The position numbers and the translations under genes were made by a program. From Azolla caroliniana (Eukaryota > Polypodiophyta), in the NCBI GenBank assembly GCA_043228905.1, contig JBHGNT010000020.1:5890001-5954000 (forward strand): a stretch of 64,000 nt of DNA, written 5' to 3'. Below are positions 40,539 through 52,689 of this stretch, piece after piece. Below the pieces are notes generated by a model. It had not been told where the DNA came from. It saw nothing but the letters and a program-made list of their open reading frames with translations, and made no database searches. Numbering within the stretch: the first letter of the stretch is position 1; each line of letters begins with the position of its first letter.

Positions 40539-43500
40539 GGGCAAGGGCTCTGCGATCAGTGGATCCTCCTCCTCTGTCATCTCTGCTACCGATCCCTCAG
40601 CTCCCAACCTCGCGGCATGGCTCATGGCAGCAAATACCCTCCACATCAAGCCGTTGGATCTCCCCTCTCTCGGTATGTATGCCATCATCCGTCCGTGCAT
40701 GTACTACATATTCTATGCGCGTTCTGTATGTTGTCCGTGAGCAGCAGTAAGTGTGTCACCACTTTATTCATCACCATTCCCCTACCTAGTATCTGATCTT
40801 CACTCTTCTTCTATGCACAGGACCTGGCGATGCTAAGATCAGGATGAAAGCTGTGGGCATTTGTGGGAGTGATGTTCATTACCTCAAGGTTCGTAGTGGG
40901 TCACTCATACTGACCACCTAAGCTTTTCAATAATAATATCAAGGAATAAAGAAATTCGACAACTTTCCGAAATGGAAGGATACATGGACTCAAATTACAA
41001 ATCAATTAATTTGCATTTAATTAAGAATCAGATGATTGAAACATAAGTTCCTATGTCATGGAAAGCTCAACTTGTTTGTGTGCCCTGAAATTCAGCATAT
41101 GCGGTGTGCTGATTTCATAGTGAAGGAACCGATGGTGATAGGGCATGAGTGTGCCGGGATAGTGGAGGAGATTGGGAGCCAAGTGAAGCACTTGAGTGTG
41201 GGCGATCGTGTGGCACTTGAGCCTGGGGTCTTCTGCGGACATTGCTCCCAGTGCAAAGAAGGGCGTTACAACTTATGCGATGACATGAAGTTTTTCGCTA
41301 CACCTCCTGTCCATGGGTCCTTGGCCCATTATGTGTGCACCCATCTTACTACTATCTCCCCTCTTTGTCTTGTTTTTCTAGCATTTTGACTTGCTTTGCT
41401 TTTGCTTCTCTCTAGTTTTCGAAATTTTTCGTCTGTGTGCCTTTCCTAGTTTCTTTTGGCTCCTAGGTTTTGGTACTTCTAAAGACAAAATGGAAGGATG
41501 CTCAGAATCTACCATTGGATTTTTAATCTAATGCCTTCTAAGCCCTCCTTTCATTTTGCTAGGGCCAAAAGTAGTAAAGAAAATTAGGATATATCTCATC
41601 GGAATTTCATTTTGTTTTTGAGAGATAGGTTGTACATCCGGCATCCCTATGCTTCAAATTACCCGACAATATGAGCCTTGAAGAAGGGGCCTTGTGTGAA
41701 CCTCTAAGTGTGGGTGTTCATGCATGTAGGCGTGCGGGCACTGGGCCTCATACCAAAGTGCTCGTGCTTGGGGCGGGTCCCATTGGCCTAGTCACCTTGA
41801 TGGCCTCAAAAGCTTTCGGATCTCCTCGAGTTGTTATAATCGATGTTGATGAGAGTAGACTGCAAATGGCAAAGAGACTTGGGGCTGATGCAACCATTCG
41901 TGTCTCGACGTCAGCGAAGGTAAGCACGTTTTGCTTTTGTGAAGGTAGCTATATTAAACTGATTTAAATCAAGGAAAATATGGAAGTGTAAGGTCTTGAT
42001 GATATCATATGCATATTGTGATAGGGTATTTTATCAAGTATTATTTCATGTGGTTACAAAGTTCATCAACCTGTCAAATAAAAGTTCATGTGATGTTTCA
42101 CACTTTCACTATTTTTCATTTGAAACATAATGTTGGTTACATGGTCATAATAGTGTGTATGGGTGGGTAAATGATTGGATGGGTACAGAAATTGATTATT
42201 TGGGAGATCATAATCGTCAAGCTTGTGAGCATCATTTGAACTTTGGGAATGGAACGGACTTGGGTGGATGTAGGTGTGTAATTGATGATGAGGATTGGAA
42301 CATTGCTATTTGTTTCTTCAGTGAGCTCCTTTAAGTAAAACTATATATAGTGGACGTGTGTTTCGGTATTTTATTCATGCTTTACTGTGTTGATAACAGT
42401 AATGCAAGACTAGTTATCAATGTTAAGTTCAAACCTTGGGAGGGTTTCTTTAAACTTCTACTTCATGGACAAGTGGTAGCCATACTTCTTTAGCAGCTTG
42501 ACCAGCTGATATATATAAATTCTGCTTCTGTGGAGGACCGTGCATTGTTTCTTAGAATGCCATGAAAATGATCTGCCAGCAGGTAAACCCAAAACCTGTG
42601 GTTTACTGTCTCGTGTCTAAGTCTCCATTGTAATCTCAGTTGTATCATCCTTGTACACCGAACCTTTGTCGTGATAATGTGAATCTGGATCATAGACGTG
42701 TTTAAGATACCCATAAGTTATCTTTAGGCACTCCAATGATCATGTCCTGGATTTCGCCAAATGTTGAAATGTAGCCTGTGATGAAACATAGATCTGGTGT
42801 GGTGCAAGAAACTAAGTAGGCTAGGGTGCATTGTATCTCTCTATAGGGGATTGCCTTCATTTGTTCTATTTCTTCAATTTCTGTTGGGGATTGATCTGAG
42901 CTAAACGTTAGACTAGGCTCAGATGGAATTAGTGCTGGCTTACACTCAAACATATAGTGCTTTGTAAGTACATCCTTTATAAATGATCTTATAGACCGAG
43001 ACAAATGCTGTATGGAGATTATATGAATGTAACTTCCATGCCTATGAGGTAACGTACTTGTCTTCCATCTGTAATGGTGATTGTGCTTGAAACTTCTATT
43101 TTGACCTGTTTTATAGCTTAGAGTTACTTAATACCATTATGTCATCGACATAGATCACTAGAAATGAGAATATGATTTTCAAGATGTCTAGTGTACACAT
43201 TTGAATCTGATCTGAGCCTCTTAAATCCTTGTTGGATAAGGAATTTGTGGAGTTGGTAATACCATAACCTAGGGGATAATGTAAGATCATATAATGTCTT
43301 TTCTAAAATACATACATAGTCCGGGTGAAAGGATCTTGGAAGTATGGAAGCTGCACCATATAACTATCGGTATCTAAATTAAATTTTTTTTGAAAAGCTT
43401 TTTGAAAATCTATTTGCTATATTATGAGGTCTAAGAGGATAGTTTAGCTAAAAGAACCCAAACAATTGTGAGTGAAGGTACCGGGGCTAGAAGGGATTCT

Positions 43501-46500
43501 TCATCGAAGATACGACTCTGGCTGAAGGAGAATTGATGAGTGGTGGTGGTGTATAATCTGTACCCTTTTACACTAAAACTGTCTCCATAGCCTACAAATA
43601 TGATTTTCTGTGCAGGGTTCTGAAGTATGTTTCTTCTTTCTAATGGGACATAGGAATATGCCATACTGCCAAATACTTTGAGGTGAGATAGTGGTGGTTT
43701 CATTCCTGTGTATAATTCCAAATATGTTCCCGTGGAGTCGTTGAGGATGGGAGCCTGTTTTGAAGGTAACAGGCTGTTGCAACTGCTTCTTCTCAAAATC
43801 TGTTCGGAAGTTTGACTATCTTTAGCTTTGATCTGCATGCCTCCATGAGCTGATGATTTTTGCTTTCTGCCTTCCCATTTCCCTAAGGGTTGCAAGGGAT
43901 TGTAGGTTGACTCTGAATGCCTTGGTTTTGTAGGTGTTTTTGGAACTCGTTGGAGGTGTATTCACTACTGTTATCACTTCAGAGTGTCTTGATAGTGCAG
44001 TTGAGCTATGTTTTGTAAAATGGGCAGTGAGTTAATCCGTCTGTTTTGTGTTTAAGGAAAGAGGCTATTATACAGTGTGAGTAGTCATCAATTAACTCAG
44101 GGACATTGGGCATGGGTGTACATAGAATTGGAATTTTAAGTGGTTCAGAAATACCTTGGCAAAGCTTGTATTGTCTTACCTCTCTTGTAGTGCTAGCTTT
44201 TGAGGATGTCCTTAGTGATAGTGCCACGTTAGGGTGTTGTACTCAACATCGTTGGAGAGGGTATACCAGATATTTGTAGGATTTGGAGGGCGAGTGGTTA
44301 TGGCAAGTGATTGTGATTATATAGCCATTCGTCCATGTTCATGTTAACATACAGGAGGATCCTTGGAAAATGATTGAGATGCCTTTAGCCGTGGCTCCGC
44401 TGACTGATATGAGGTGCTTGGTGAGACCTTGGACGAAATACACATACAGGAGGGTCCTCTATTGGTAGGGGTTTATGTCCTGAAACTTGCGAGTTTCAAT
44501 GTTCCATATCCAATTACATGCTTGGTACTGTTGTCAACCAAATGAATATCTAGAGGTATTGATAATCTTCCACATTGTGAAAGAAGGCGCTTGTTGAAGG
44601 TCTTGTAGTGCATTGTACTGGTGTTCAAGTGCTATGAGTTACTTGAACTTTGAGAATGGTCCGTAACCATTGTATTGAATAGACACATTTGTCTTTATCA
44701 CGTAAGTTTTCTTGGAGATCGGCTATTCAAGCTTGAGGTCCATGGTTTTGTTGGTGTGCATTTGTTCTTCATGTGAATTTCGTAGTGTCCTTGTCTTTTG
44801 CAGAAGTGACCATGAAGATTCCTTCTTTGTTGGACTCTGTTATAATTATATTGGTGGGTTTGTTTGTGGAGCATGTTAGTGCTTTGATTATATTGGCTTG
44901 GTTTGTAATGATGAGCTTTGCTGATTTGGGTTGCCATAGCTGTGGGGTTGATTTGTTATTTATTGAGGGACTCACACGTAGTTAAGGGTCTGCTCCTGAT
45001 TTTTTTTTCTGATGACAATGTCAATTTCGTGTAGTTAAAGCCGAATTGTAGTTACAAATGATCTCCAACTCGGGGACAGTGCACCTAGAAATATTAGTTT
45101 CTGCTGATTAAAATTGAAGTTTGAACTCATTGTGGTGGCTTCGTCTAGGTGACTGCATTATCTCCAGGAATTGATTTAACATTTTCTCCTTCTTAAGAGC
45201 TGAGTTTGATTCAGTGTTTGATGAGAATAACTTGTGTTGCTGTATGTGTTTATTGATCTTTTAAGAACTCCCACATATTGTATAGAGGCCTTATTGTTCA
45301 ACAAGCGAACTTATTTTCCAGGGTGTTGACGCAATGTCTCATAGTTTAAGACAACAAAGGTAGTCATATTTGTACTTGCTATCCGGATAGTTGATGCTTG
45401 TGAGTTTCTCTAGGTGAACCTATCTTGAGACACACTTGAATGTGTTGGGGTGTGTGAAGTGGGATAGGTTGGTGGATCACATGGTTAGGGTTATGGTTGG
45501 GAGACAATAGGACTTTTTATGGTGATATTCTTGGTCTAGTTTTCTGAATTACTGAGCAAAAGTAATGGTGAGTAGAGGAGGGTGGTTAGCAATGGGAAAT
45601 CACAGGTGTCAACAACTTTGCAACATGGCAAGTACAACTGTGAGTATGATGTGTCCTTGTTCCACATCAGGAAGTTTATGCTGATGTGAATGTGATGCGT
45701 CTTACACTTTCATAGAAGTCTTGATTTTAATTAGTTTAATATAGTTACCTCCACAAATCCCAATTGCTTTTCATTCTCAAGACTCTCCATATGCTAGAGA
45801 AAACGTTTCATACTGGGCTTTGTTCTTATACTGATTTTCCCTATTTTTCTCTGACAATGTTCCAACAATATGAGTCTCTATAGATAGCTAGATATGCTCT
45901 TTGCCGCCTATGGAAGATCATAATGGGAGGGGCCAGGGCTAAATCTGCAATGTTGGAATCATAGTGGAAAATCTTTCTAGCCTTCTAAAGCTCAAAATCG
46001 TTTAGGTTAAAATCTATGATGCACAAATTTACCATAAAGGAAACATAAGCCCATAATGCTAGGTCTGAATCTGCAATTTGGAAATGAATTGTAAAAGCAA
46101 ATATGTACTCTTAATGAATGGTATGTCTGAATCTACAATATTGGGGGACCGGGGTGATAAGAAAATCGACTAACCATAAGAATCTCTTCTATCATGGTCG
46201 AATCCCTGCAATGTGGTTGAAAATAATCAGGATGGGCCAAAAATGTCAAAGCCTATATATATGTGTATGTATGTAGTTAGGAACTAATCCAACACGTGAT
46301 AATGAAAATTGTAGTGGAAAATAATATGTAGCCTACTAGAATGTCACAATGTTTTGGTCATTGTCCATGCTATATGTTGAATAGTAAAAGTGGAAAAGAT
46401 TTGTGTTAAAACCTCTTCTTATGGGGTAGATAGACACAGACAGATAAATATATTACTAACGCCCATATGTGACTGAATACAACAGACGAGACTGGGCAAA

Positions 46501-48063
46501 GACACCATGGCAAGGAATGAACTTGGGTTCTCCCATTTTATGATTTGTTATTCTATGATTAAACAAACTGCCAAACCAACCTTTAGTGAAGATCTGATGA
46601 TATATTAATGGGCATAGAAGCCCAACATAACGAGCGAGGTGAACAATTGGTACAAACACTCTACCCAGCTATGTAGATGAGGAATTTTAAAGTGGTAGAG
46701 CAAAAAAAGAAGGTTAAAGCTGAAACGAAAACCAAGATTGTTTTCTCATTTCAGAGTTTGGATCTTCCAGGATTTTTGTTGTGATCAAGTAGATGAGCAA
46801 AGATCATTCTGAGTGTTGTTGGCAATGCGATGGTTCTGTCTTTGTTAGGAGTTCTTGGAAGGCTAGTACAACCTTGAATCATGGCTGATTATGCGCATAT
46901 GTGAGGCATCCCAAAGGGACATAGGCTCTCTTTCAACGTGTGAGCATGTATGTGTATGTACATGAGTGTGATGGATGTGAGCTTGAGCATCATCCAGCCA
47001 ATCAATCTCCAGTTTCTATTTTCATGGCTGATTATGCGCATATGTGAGGTATCCCAAAGGGACATAGGCTCTCTTTCAAAGTGTGAGCATGTATGTGTAT
47101 GTACATGAGTGTGATGGATGTGAGCTTGAGCATCATCCAGCCAATCAACCTCCAGTTTCTATGTACACTTTGTCGAGACTAATATTTATTTGTATTTGTA
47201 TTGCCTCTATATTTCATTTCATGAGCCTCTAAGGTATTTGAAACTATGGACGACTTCAATTGCCTCTTCATTGGATGTTGACAGTGCTGACATACTACCA
47301 TGACGACTTCTGTCATAGCATGTTGACTTCTAAGACACTATACGACGTTCACAGAAAATATGGCTCTGTATCTAAAAGCTTTTGCAGTCTCAGTTGAGAA
47401 ATATGCCAAAAAGTACAACATCATCTGCATAACTCAGAACAAAGATTATGAAGCTTCCAATGGCAGGCTTTTCCTCATGTTTCTCCTAAAGATCCTTGAT
47501 TGAACTCTTCTAGCTGGTCAATACGTAGACCAAATGCATGGCATCCTTTTTTGGGAACCTTTTCTCCAACTTCAAAATTTTGTACCAAATCATATGTTTC
47601 ACTAATTCATATGTAGTGGATGACAGTAACTACCTTGCTTGTAGGATGGCATGTGTATATATATATATATTTGAGGTAGGGGAAGTTTCTGTTCCATTGA
47701 GAGCTAAAAAGGAAGAAATATATGTAGATAGAGAGAGAGAGAGAGAGAGAGAGAAAGAAAATGGGACAGGATACGGAAGAAGAGGTGGTGCTCATCCAGA
47801 AGGCAATGGGGGGAGACATAGACGTGTCATTCGATTGTGTGGGATTTGAGAAGACAATGACCACTGCTTTGAAGGCCACTAAAGCTGGAGGACAAGTTTG
47901 CTTGGTGGGCATGGGTCACACAGACATGCGTGTCCCCTTAACACCGGCCGCCGCCAGGTGTGAACCCTTTTTTATTTAATCTTTGGTTTTTATAAAAAGA
48001 AAATGTTCTAAGATAACCCCCCCTTGGGATTGACATTTTAACATATGTAATCTCTATTTGTGA

Positions 48064-48130
<67 letters not shown>

Positions 48131-48327
48131 ATAGGGAGGTTGATGTGGTAGGTGTGTTTCGATACCGCAACACATACAAACTTTGCATCGACATGATATC
48201 AAGCGGTCGGATAGATGTGAAGCCTCTCATCACACATAGATTTGGGTTCTCACAGAAAGAAGTCGAGGATGCATTTGAGACGAGTGCTAAAGGTGGGAGT
48301 GCTATTAAGGTCATGTTCAATATCTAA
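40537..48327 (+). CDS. SDH: Sorbitol dehydrogenase (L-iditol 2-dehydrogenase), NAD-dependent
   Basis: Six exons: 40537-40672, 40821-40888, 41096-41332, 41629-41919, 47770-47957, 48135-48327. All introns are GT-AG and the product is 370 residues. It is a zinc-dependent medium-chain dehydrogenase that oxidises sorbitol to fructose with NAD+. Visible landmarks are CGSDVHY (catalytic zinc Cys60), [12 protein letters not shown] (His85, Glu86), a Cys cluster [15 protein letters not shown] (115-129), [14 protein letters not shown] (Glu171), the Rossmann turn GAGPIG (195-200) and Asp219 in [10 protein letters not shown] for NAD+ preference. The C-terminus is [20 protein letters not shown] then SAIKVMFNI, as in plant homologues (about 364 residues). 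Intron 4 is 5850 bp and contains an antisense Copia relic. Its acceptor region is a GA repeat instead of a pyrimidine tract. Confidence 0.93.
42490..45000 (-). mobile_element. Copia-L: degenerate Copia remnant in SDH intron 4
   Basis: Minus-strand pieces run from high to low coordinates: gag zinc knuckle (about 44790-44830, [13 protein letters not shown] read with a frameshift), integrase core (43830-43990, [28 protein letters not shown]), linker (43560-43700, [34 protein letters not shown]), RT site (43141-43165, [10 protein letters not shown]) and RNase H (42490-43004, [20 protein letters not shown]). It is full of stops. No clear LTRs were found, so the borders are approximate. It lies antisense to the gene and is removed by splicing. 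Confidence 0.82.
45001..46880 (+). other. SDH intron 4, unassigned part
   Basis: AT-rich intronic sequence. I see no domain, LTR terminus or RNA gene here. Confidence 0.4.
46881..47171 (+). repeat. 153-bp tandem duplication in SDH intron 4
   Basis: The segment starting ATGGCTGATTATGCGCATAT at 46881 is repeated at 47034 with very few changes (GGCATCCC versus GGTATCCC; CAACGTG versus CAAAGTG). It is recent and non-coding. Confidence 0.9.
47731..47769 (+). promoter_or_regulatory. GA-rich acceptor region of SDH intron 4
   Basis: A (GA)n run followed by AAAGAAAATGGGACAG immediately precedes exon 5. A pyrimidine tract is expected here, so this 3' splice site is atypical. The coding frame and homology favour the AG at 47768-47769. 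Confidence 0.6.
48068..48127 (+). repeat. TA microsatellite in SDH intron 5
   Basis: About 30 TA units ending seven bases before the exon 6 acceptor (GTTATAG). Such alternating TA runs can form cruciforms and vary in length. Confidence 0.9.
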
Positions 48328-49786
48328 TGGGATCATGTATTTGATAAACAGAAGGATGGCTTTCAGAGAAACAGCTGCTAAACCACCCTTTATTTAGCTT
48401 ATAAAACTCACCTATGGATGTAAAACTTTGTTATTTTTCTTCTTGTAAAAGTTTGCAGGATCTTAGATAAGCAGTTTGTGAAACTATTTTCAATGTGGAA
48501 GTTAGTTTTTGTCCCATATTTCGAGTTGCCTTAGTTGTAGAGGGTGTGATCCTCAACAAAACAAAGTAAAATATCTATGGCCGAAAAAACTCTCTTAACT
48601 CCAGTTTGATTATTATTAGGTTATGCATATGCACTACATTATTGGCCTATTATTATTCCCTTCTCCAACTTCGAAGAATCTAATAATTAAATAAATAGCT
48701 AGCTTTTTGTCTCAAGATTTAGCTTATTGCTTGTTAAATACTTTTTGAATAAACACAACCTTCAAAATGATATATTTGACACTTTAACAATAATGTATTT
48801 ATGGAGCATAAAAGCCAAAGGTTGGAAAATAATTGTCAATGTACAACATTTTGATACATACCGGCACGTGTAAATATTGCTAATTTTGCATGGTGGCATT
48901 GTTAGTCCAATAAAGTAAACTATCCATCTTGTTACAAACATACATAGGCACCCCATGTAATGTAGTTGAGGATTTCATCCTTATCTTGTTATAAGCTTCA
49001 TAGGATTATCAAGAGTTTGGTAAATTTCTTATCTTAAATTATGCTTATTCGGAAAGGATTTTGATTGTGTTTTATGAGTTTGTGATCAAGTGAGGATTGT
49101 GATGGATTCCTCAGATAAAGAATTGAGTCATCAAGCATTTATCTAAACATGAATGTGTAAGTTCATAAGAGGTGATGTTCGTTTCCAACACATTCAATTC
49201 TCGTTGTGCGAGTGTTTAAGAATTTTTATGGGAATTTTAATGAAAATTTCACCCAACCCCACCTGCTTTGAGATATGCAAAGACAAAAACATGCACACAA
49301 GCTCATATTCTCATATATATTGACTCACATAGTTGCGAATCTAATGTCAAATATCGTATTCAACAACTTCGCCATCTAATCCATCTTTTGTGGTTTAGGT
49401 CCTCAATGGTTGAGCTCACATTCATAGACACGTGCATAACATCACAACAATGTTGATTGTGATAGTGGGTCAACCTCCATATCCCTAGATGCTTGTGGTG
49501 GAGTCCACCTAAAGGCTTAGCCTACTTTTTAATGTGGTTAAAAGTGGGGAACCTACACACAAAATATGCCTCTTTTTCAATCTCTCCTTCACATAATTTG
49601 AAAAATCAATGAGCTATAAGTATGAAAAATGTTCACTCAACTTTATTCTCTAGTTGGTGGGAGGAAACTTTGAGTTTGTCTTGTTGCTTTGCAAGCATCA
49701 TGGGGCATGTACACATTCATGTATCATGGTCTTTATATGAATCCAACATCTAAGAAGTTCAAGAAATAAAATTTATTGTAAACCAT
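48328..49786 (+). other. SDH 3' UTR and intergenic sequence
   Basis: AT-rich and without recognisable genes. The SDH 3' UTR should end within the first few hundred bases. It borders the Copia-I LTR at 49787. Confidence 0.5.
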
Positions 49787-50193
49787 TGTTGAGCGAGCAA
49801 GCTCAACTTAGGTTTGGATCGGGTGAAGAAGCCGAGGCGGATTGGGAACCGGTTCAGATGGAAACCGATCGGTTAGGCTCGATTGGTAGGAGCTGGAAGG
49901 CCGTTAGGACCAATATCCCTCGTAGGAATATTTTAGAGGACTTCTCAGTAGCTCAATTATGAGCATTGAAGTACTTGTTAGTCCTTTTGAGGACTTGTAT
50001 AAATAGTGCTCACTGAGCACATTGCATATACACAGAGTATTTTTGCCAATAGAAGTTGTTGTTGTTTGCTCTTACTGTGTCTTTCTCTCTCACACTGTGT
50101 ATCTCCATTCTTTGCGTATACCTAACTATTGCTTTCTAGATAATCTATTGTACTCTGTGTCATGCACAATGTTTCCACACGTAATCTTTTACA
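49787..50193 (+). repeat. Copia-I 5' LTR
   Basis: 407 bp, TGTTGAGCGAGC...TCTTTTACA, with a TATA-like TATAAATAG (49998-50006). It begins like the Copia-E LTR (TGTTGAG) but otherwise differs from it. Confidence 0.9.
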
Positions 50194-50261
50194 TGGTATC
50201 AGAGCACAAGGGTTATAAGAATCCTCTATTGCCGACAAAGCGAACAAGATAGAGACAAGCT

Positions 50262-52290
50262 TTGGTCTTCCAGAGAAGAAAAGACAGGAACTTGGACAGA
50301 GGTTTGGGAAGCTCACTTCAGACAGAAAAGCTCGATAGGATCAACTACGCATCTTGGTCATACAAGATGCACCAGTACCTACTTGGTCACGAATACTGGA
50401 GTTACGTTGAAGGAGCTAATGATGCATCACCGGATGCAACACACAGGGACTTTCCGGCTTGGGAACAGGCGGCAAGCAGAGCAATGTACTACTTCGCGTA
50501 CAGTGTTGGAGATAAGCTACTTAGCTACATCCGGGATGCCAAGACGCCAAAAGATGTGTGGGCGAATCTCAAAAGGATTTTCACTGCTAGGAAGTTGTAG
50601 TTGAGGTAGGAGCTCAACGATGTCAGATAGAAAGATCTGTTTGTGGCCGATCACACAACCCAGATCAAGGAGATCTGCAACTCTCCGCCTCCATCAACAT
50701 GACCGTCGAGGAGGACGAAATGGTGTAGGTTTGCCTCGAGGGCTTGCATCTAGATTCGGATCATTCTGAACGACGGTCAGTATGGTGGAGAATATGCATT
50801 CATTTTTCGAGCTACAATCGATGTTGCTTGTTGAAGAAAACCACATGGGTGCATCGAGGAGCACGCATGTCGACAACAAGATGTTGTACACGGAGGCGGA
50901 TCAACACGCAATGGAAGCGGCCGACAAGAGTAGAATCAGAGGCATAATAGAAATGCTGACAACAGTTTCAAACCCTCCATGAGCAGGGGAGTCAAGGCGG
51001 TGCTAGAAGCTGACAAGGAAAGGCCATGACGAAATGCTGGTACTATGGCCGGAAGGGCCATAGAGGGAGCCAGTGCTAGAAAAAGCGCTTCGATTCGGAT
51101 AGAACTAGATCGAACTGAGGTGATGCAGATAGGCATCACCGATCACACTTCGCCGAAGGCCCAAGGCGAGTCAAAACAAGTTCAACAGTTGTGATGAAGC
51201 ACAAGGCAAACCAGATGGGAGTACGTACCACAAAACCGGAAGAGGTCTAGTACGTTGATTCTAGAGCGTCAAATCATATGACGAACCATGTTGAATGGTT
51301 CTCAAGCTTGGAAAAACCGGAAAACCCGGGAGTTGTCGAGACTGGTGAGAACATCGTGCACCCCATCACACTTCGCCGAAGGCCCAAGGCGAGCCGAAAC
51401 AAGTCCAATAGTTGTGACGAAGCACACGGCAAACAAGATGGGAGTATGTACCACAAAACCGGAAGAGGTCTAGTACGTTGATTCTAGAGTGTCAAATAAT
51501 ATGACGAACCATGTTGAAAGGTTCTCGAGCTTGGAAAAACCAGAACAGTCGGGAGTTGTCGAGACTGGTGAGAACACCGTGCACCCCATCAAACATGTGG
51601 GTGATGTCCCGCTCAACCATGTCGGACAAAAAGGCCTAATGCAGAACGTGCTGCCTGTCTCGACAATTGTGAAGAACTTAGTATCTGTAGGACAAATTGT
51701 CGATCAAGGCATGCAGGTTCGATTTAATCACCATGGTTGCTTCATCGAGGACGAGGTCGGCTGATCGTGCGTGGGCGCAGAGATGAGAGGATTTTTAAAC
51801 CCTAAACCAATGATGTTGCCGCCACAATGTTTGCAAAAGGATAGAAGGTCGAATCCAACATCGACCTGTGGCACAAGCGGATCGGCCACATCACATTTAG
51901 AAAGCTTCAAGAATTGCACTCGAAACGAGTAGTTTCCGGATTGCTGAAATTCAACGGCCGGAAAGGTTGGACTAGTATGTGAAACTTGCTAGCTCGGGAA
52001 GCAACATAGGCTTTCATTCCCAAATGAGAAGAATCAGAGCTGGAATCAGCTCGATATAATCCACACGGATGTATGGGGACCGACAAGTTGTGTGAGCATT
52101 GGCGGGAGCCGATACTTCGTCTCCTTCATCGATACCTTTAGTTAGCACACTTGGGTGTACCTCGTCAAGAAGAAAAGTGAAGTCTTCTCCCTGTTTCTGG
52201 AACTTGAAAAGTCTAATTGAGAGGGAAATAGAGAGGAAGATCAAGAGTCTAAGGTTGGATGGCGGAAAAGAATACTTTTCCAATCAATTC
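50262..52290 (+). pseudogene. Copia-I gag-pol remnant
   Basis: Gag at 50262-50600 reads LQTEKLDRINYASWSYKMHQ, YLLGHEYWSYVEGAND, AKTPKDVWANLKRIFTA. A shifted frame at 50782-50880 gives FFELQSMLLVEENHMGASRS. The zinc knuckle near 51030 is eroded. Protease-like VDSRASNHMTNHVEWFSSLE (51249-51310) recurs at 51480-51540 in a tandem duplication. LVSVGQIVDQGMQVRFNHHG (to 51740), the pre-integrase LWHKRIGHITF (about 51868) and integrase (52030-52290) follow. It is related to Copia-D and Copia-E. Multiple frameshifts and stops make it non-functional. Confidence 0.87.
51144..51589 (+). repeat. 223-bp tandem duplication over the Copia-I protease
   Basis: The unit starting CACACTTCGCCGAAGGCCCA at 51144 recurs at 51367. 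It includes the aspartic protease DSRAS/DSRVS motif and the following SSLEKPE region. The copies differ at several positions. Confidence 0.9.
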
Positions 52291-52689
52291 ATGTAATAAC
52301 CAAGATCATTAATCCTAAAATAAAGACATAAATGACACAATCATACTGAAAATATGCGTTACCACCCATCCGCCCCCGTGCTAGAGTTGACAACACAGAC
52401 GAGGAATCCCGATCTATCCCATACCAGCCAAGATCTCCACATCAGGACCTTGGTATATGACTAGTTCTCATCAAAGAGAGCTTCGTCGGAACCACTCATG
52501 GTGCTCCCCCTGACAAAGGAGAGTATCCCCTATTTATAGGACCTAGGCCATGTAATGACATCTACCTGACCAATCATGTGTGGGGTACCCAATGACACAC
52601 ATTAGGCCACTCCAATAAAGCCGACGGTCACTAAGATATTACAGTATGATAGCCCCCAAATAAGCACGTCTAAACCAATGAACATTACA
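52291..52689 (-). repeat. Gypsy-H 3' LTR
   Basis: 399 bp, TGTAATAACCAAG...GAACATTACA on plus. On minus it starts TGTAATGTTCATTGG right after the polypurine tract. Confidence 0.85.

Larger units (their letters stand above)
49787..52290 (+). mobile_element. Copia-I: Copia element, 5' part
   Basis: The plus-strand element has a 5' LTR at 49787-50193 and a perfect primer binding site TGGTATCAGAGC (50194-50205). Gag, protease, pre-integrase and the start of integrase are all decayed. It is interrupted at 52290 in integrase (LRLDGGKEYFSNQF) by Gypsy-H; the rest lies beyond the window. The left flank is ACCAT (49782-49786). Confidence 0.88.

Noticed and set aside
41096-41389. SDH exon 3 extending into [13 protein letters not shown]
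   Set aside because: Homology resumes with VVHP in exon 4, and the donor TAT|GTGTGC at 41332/41333 keeps the frame; the extension is intron read-through.
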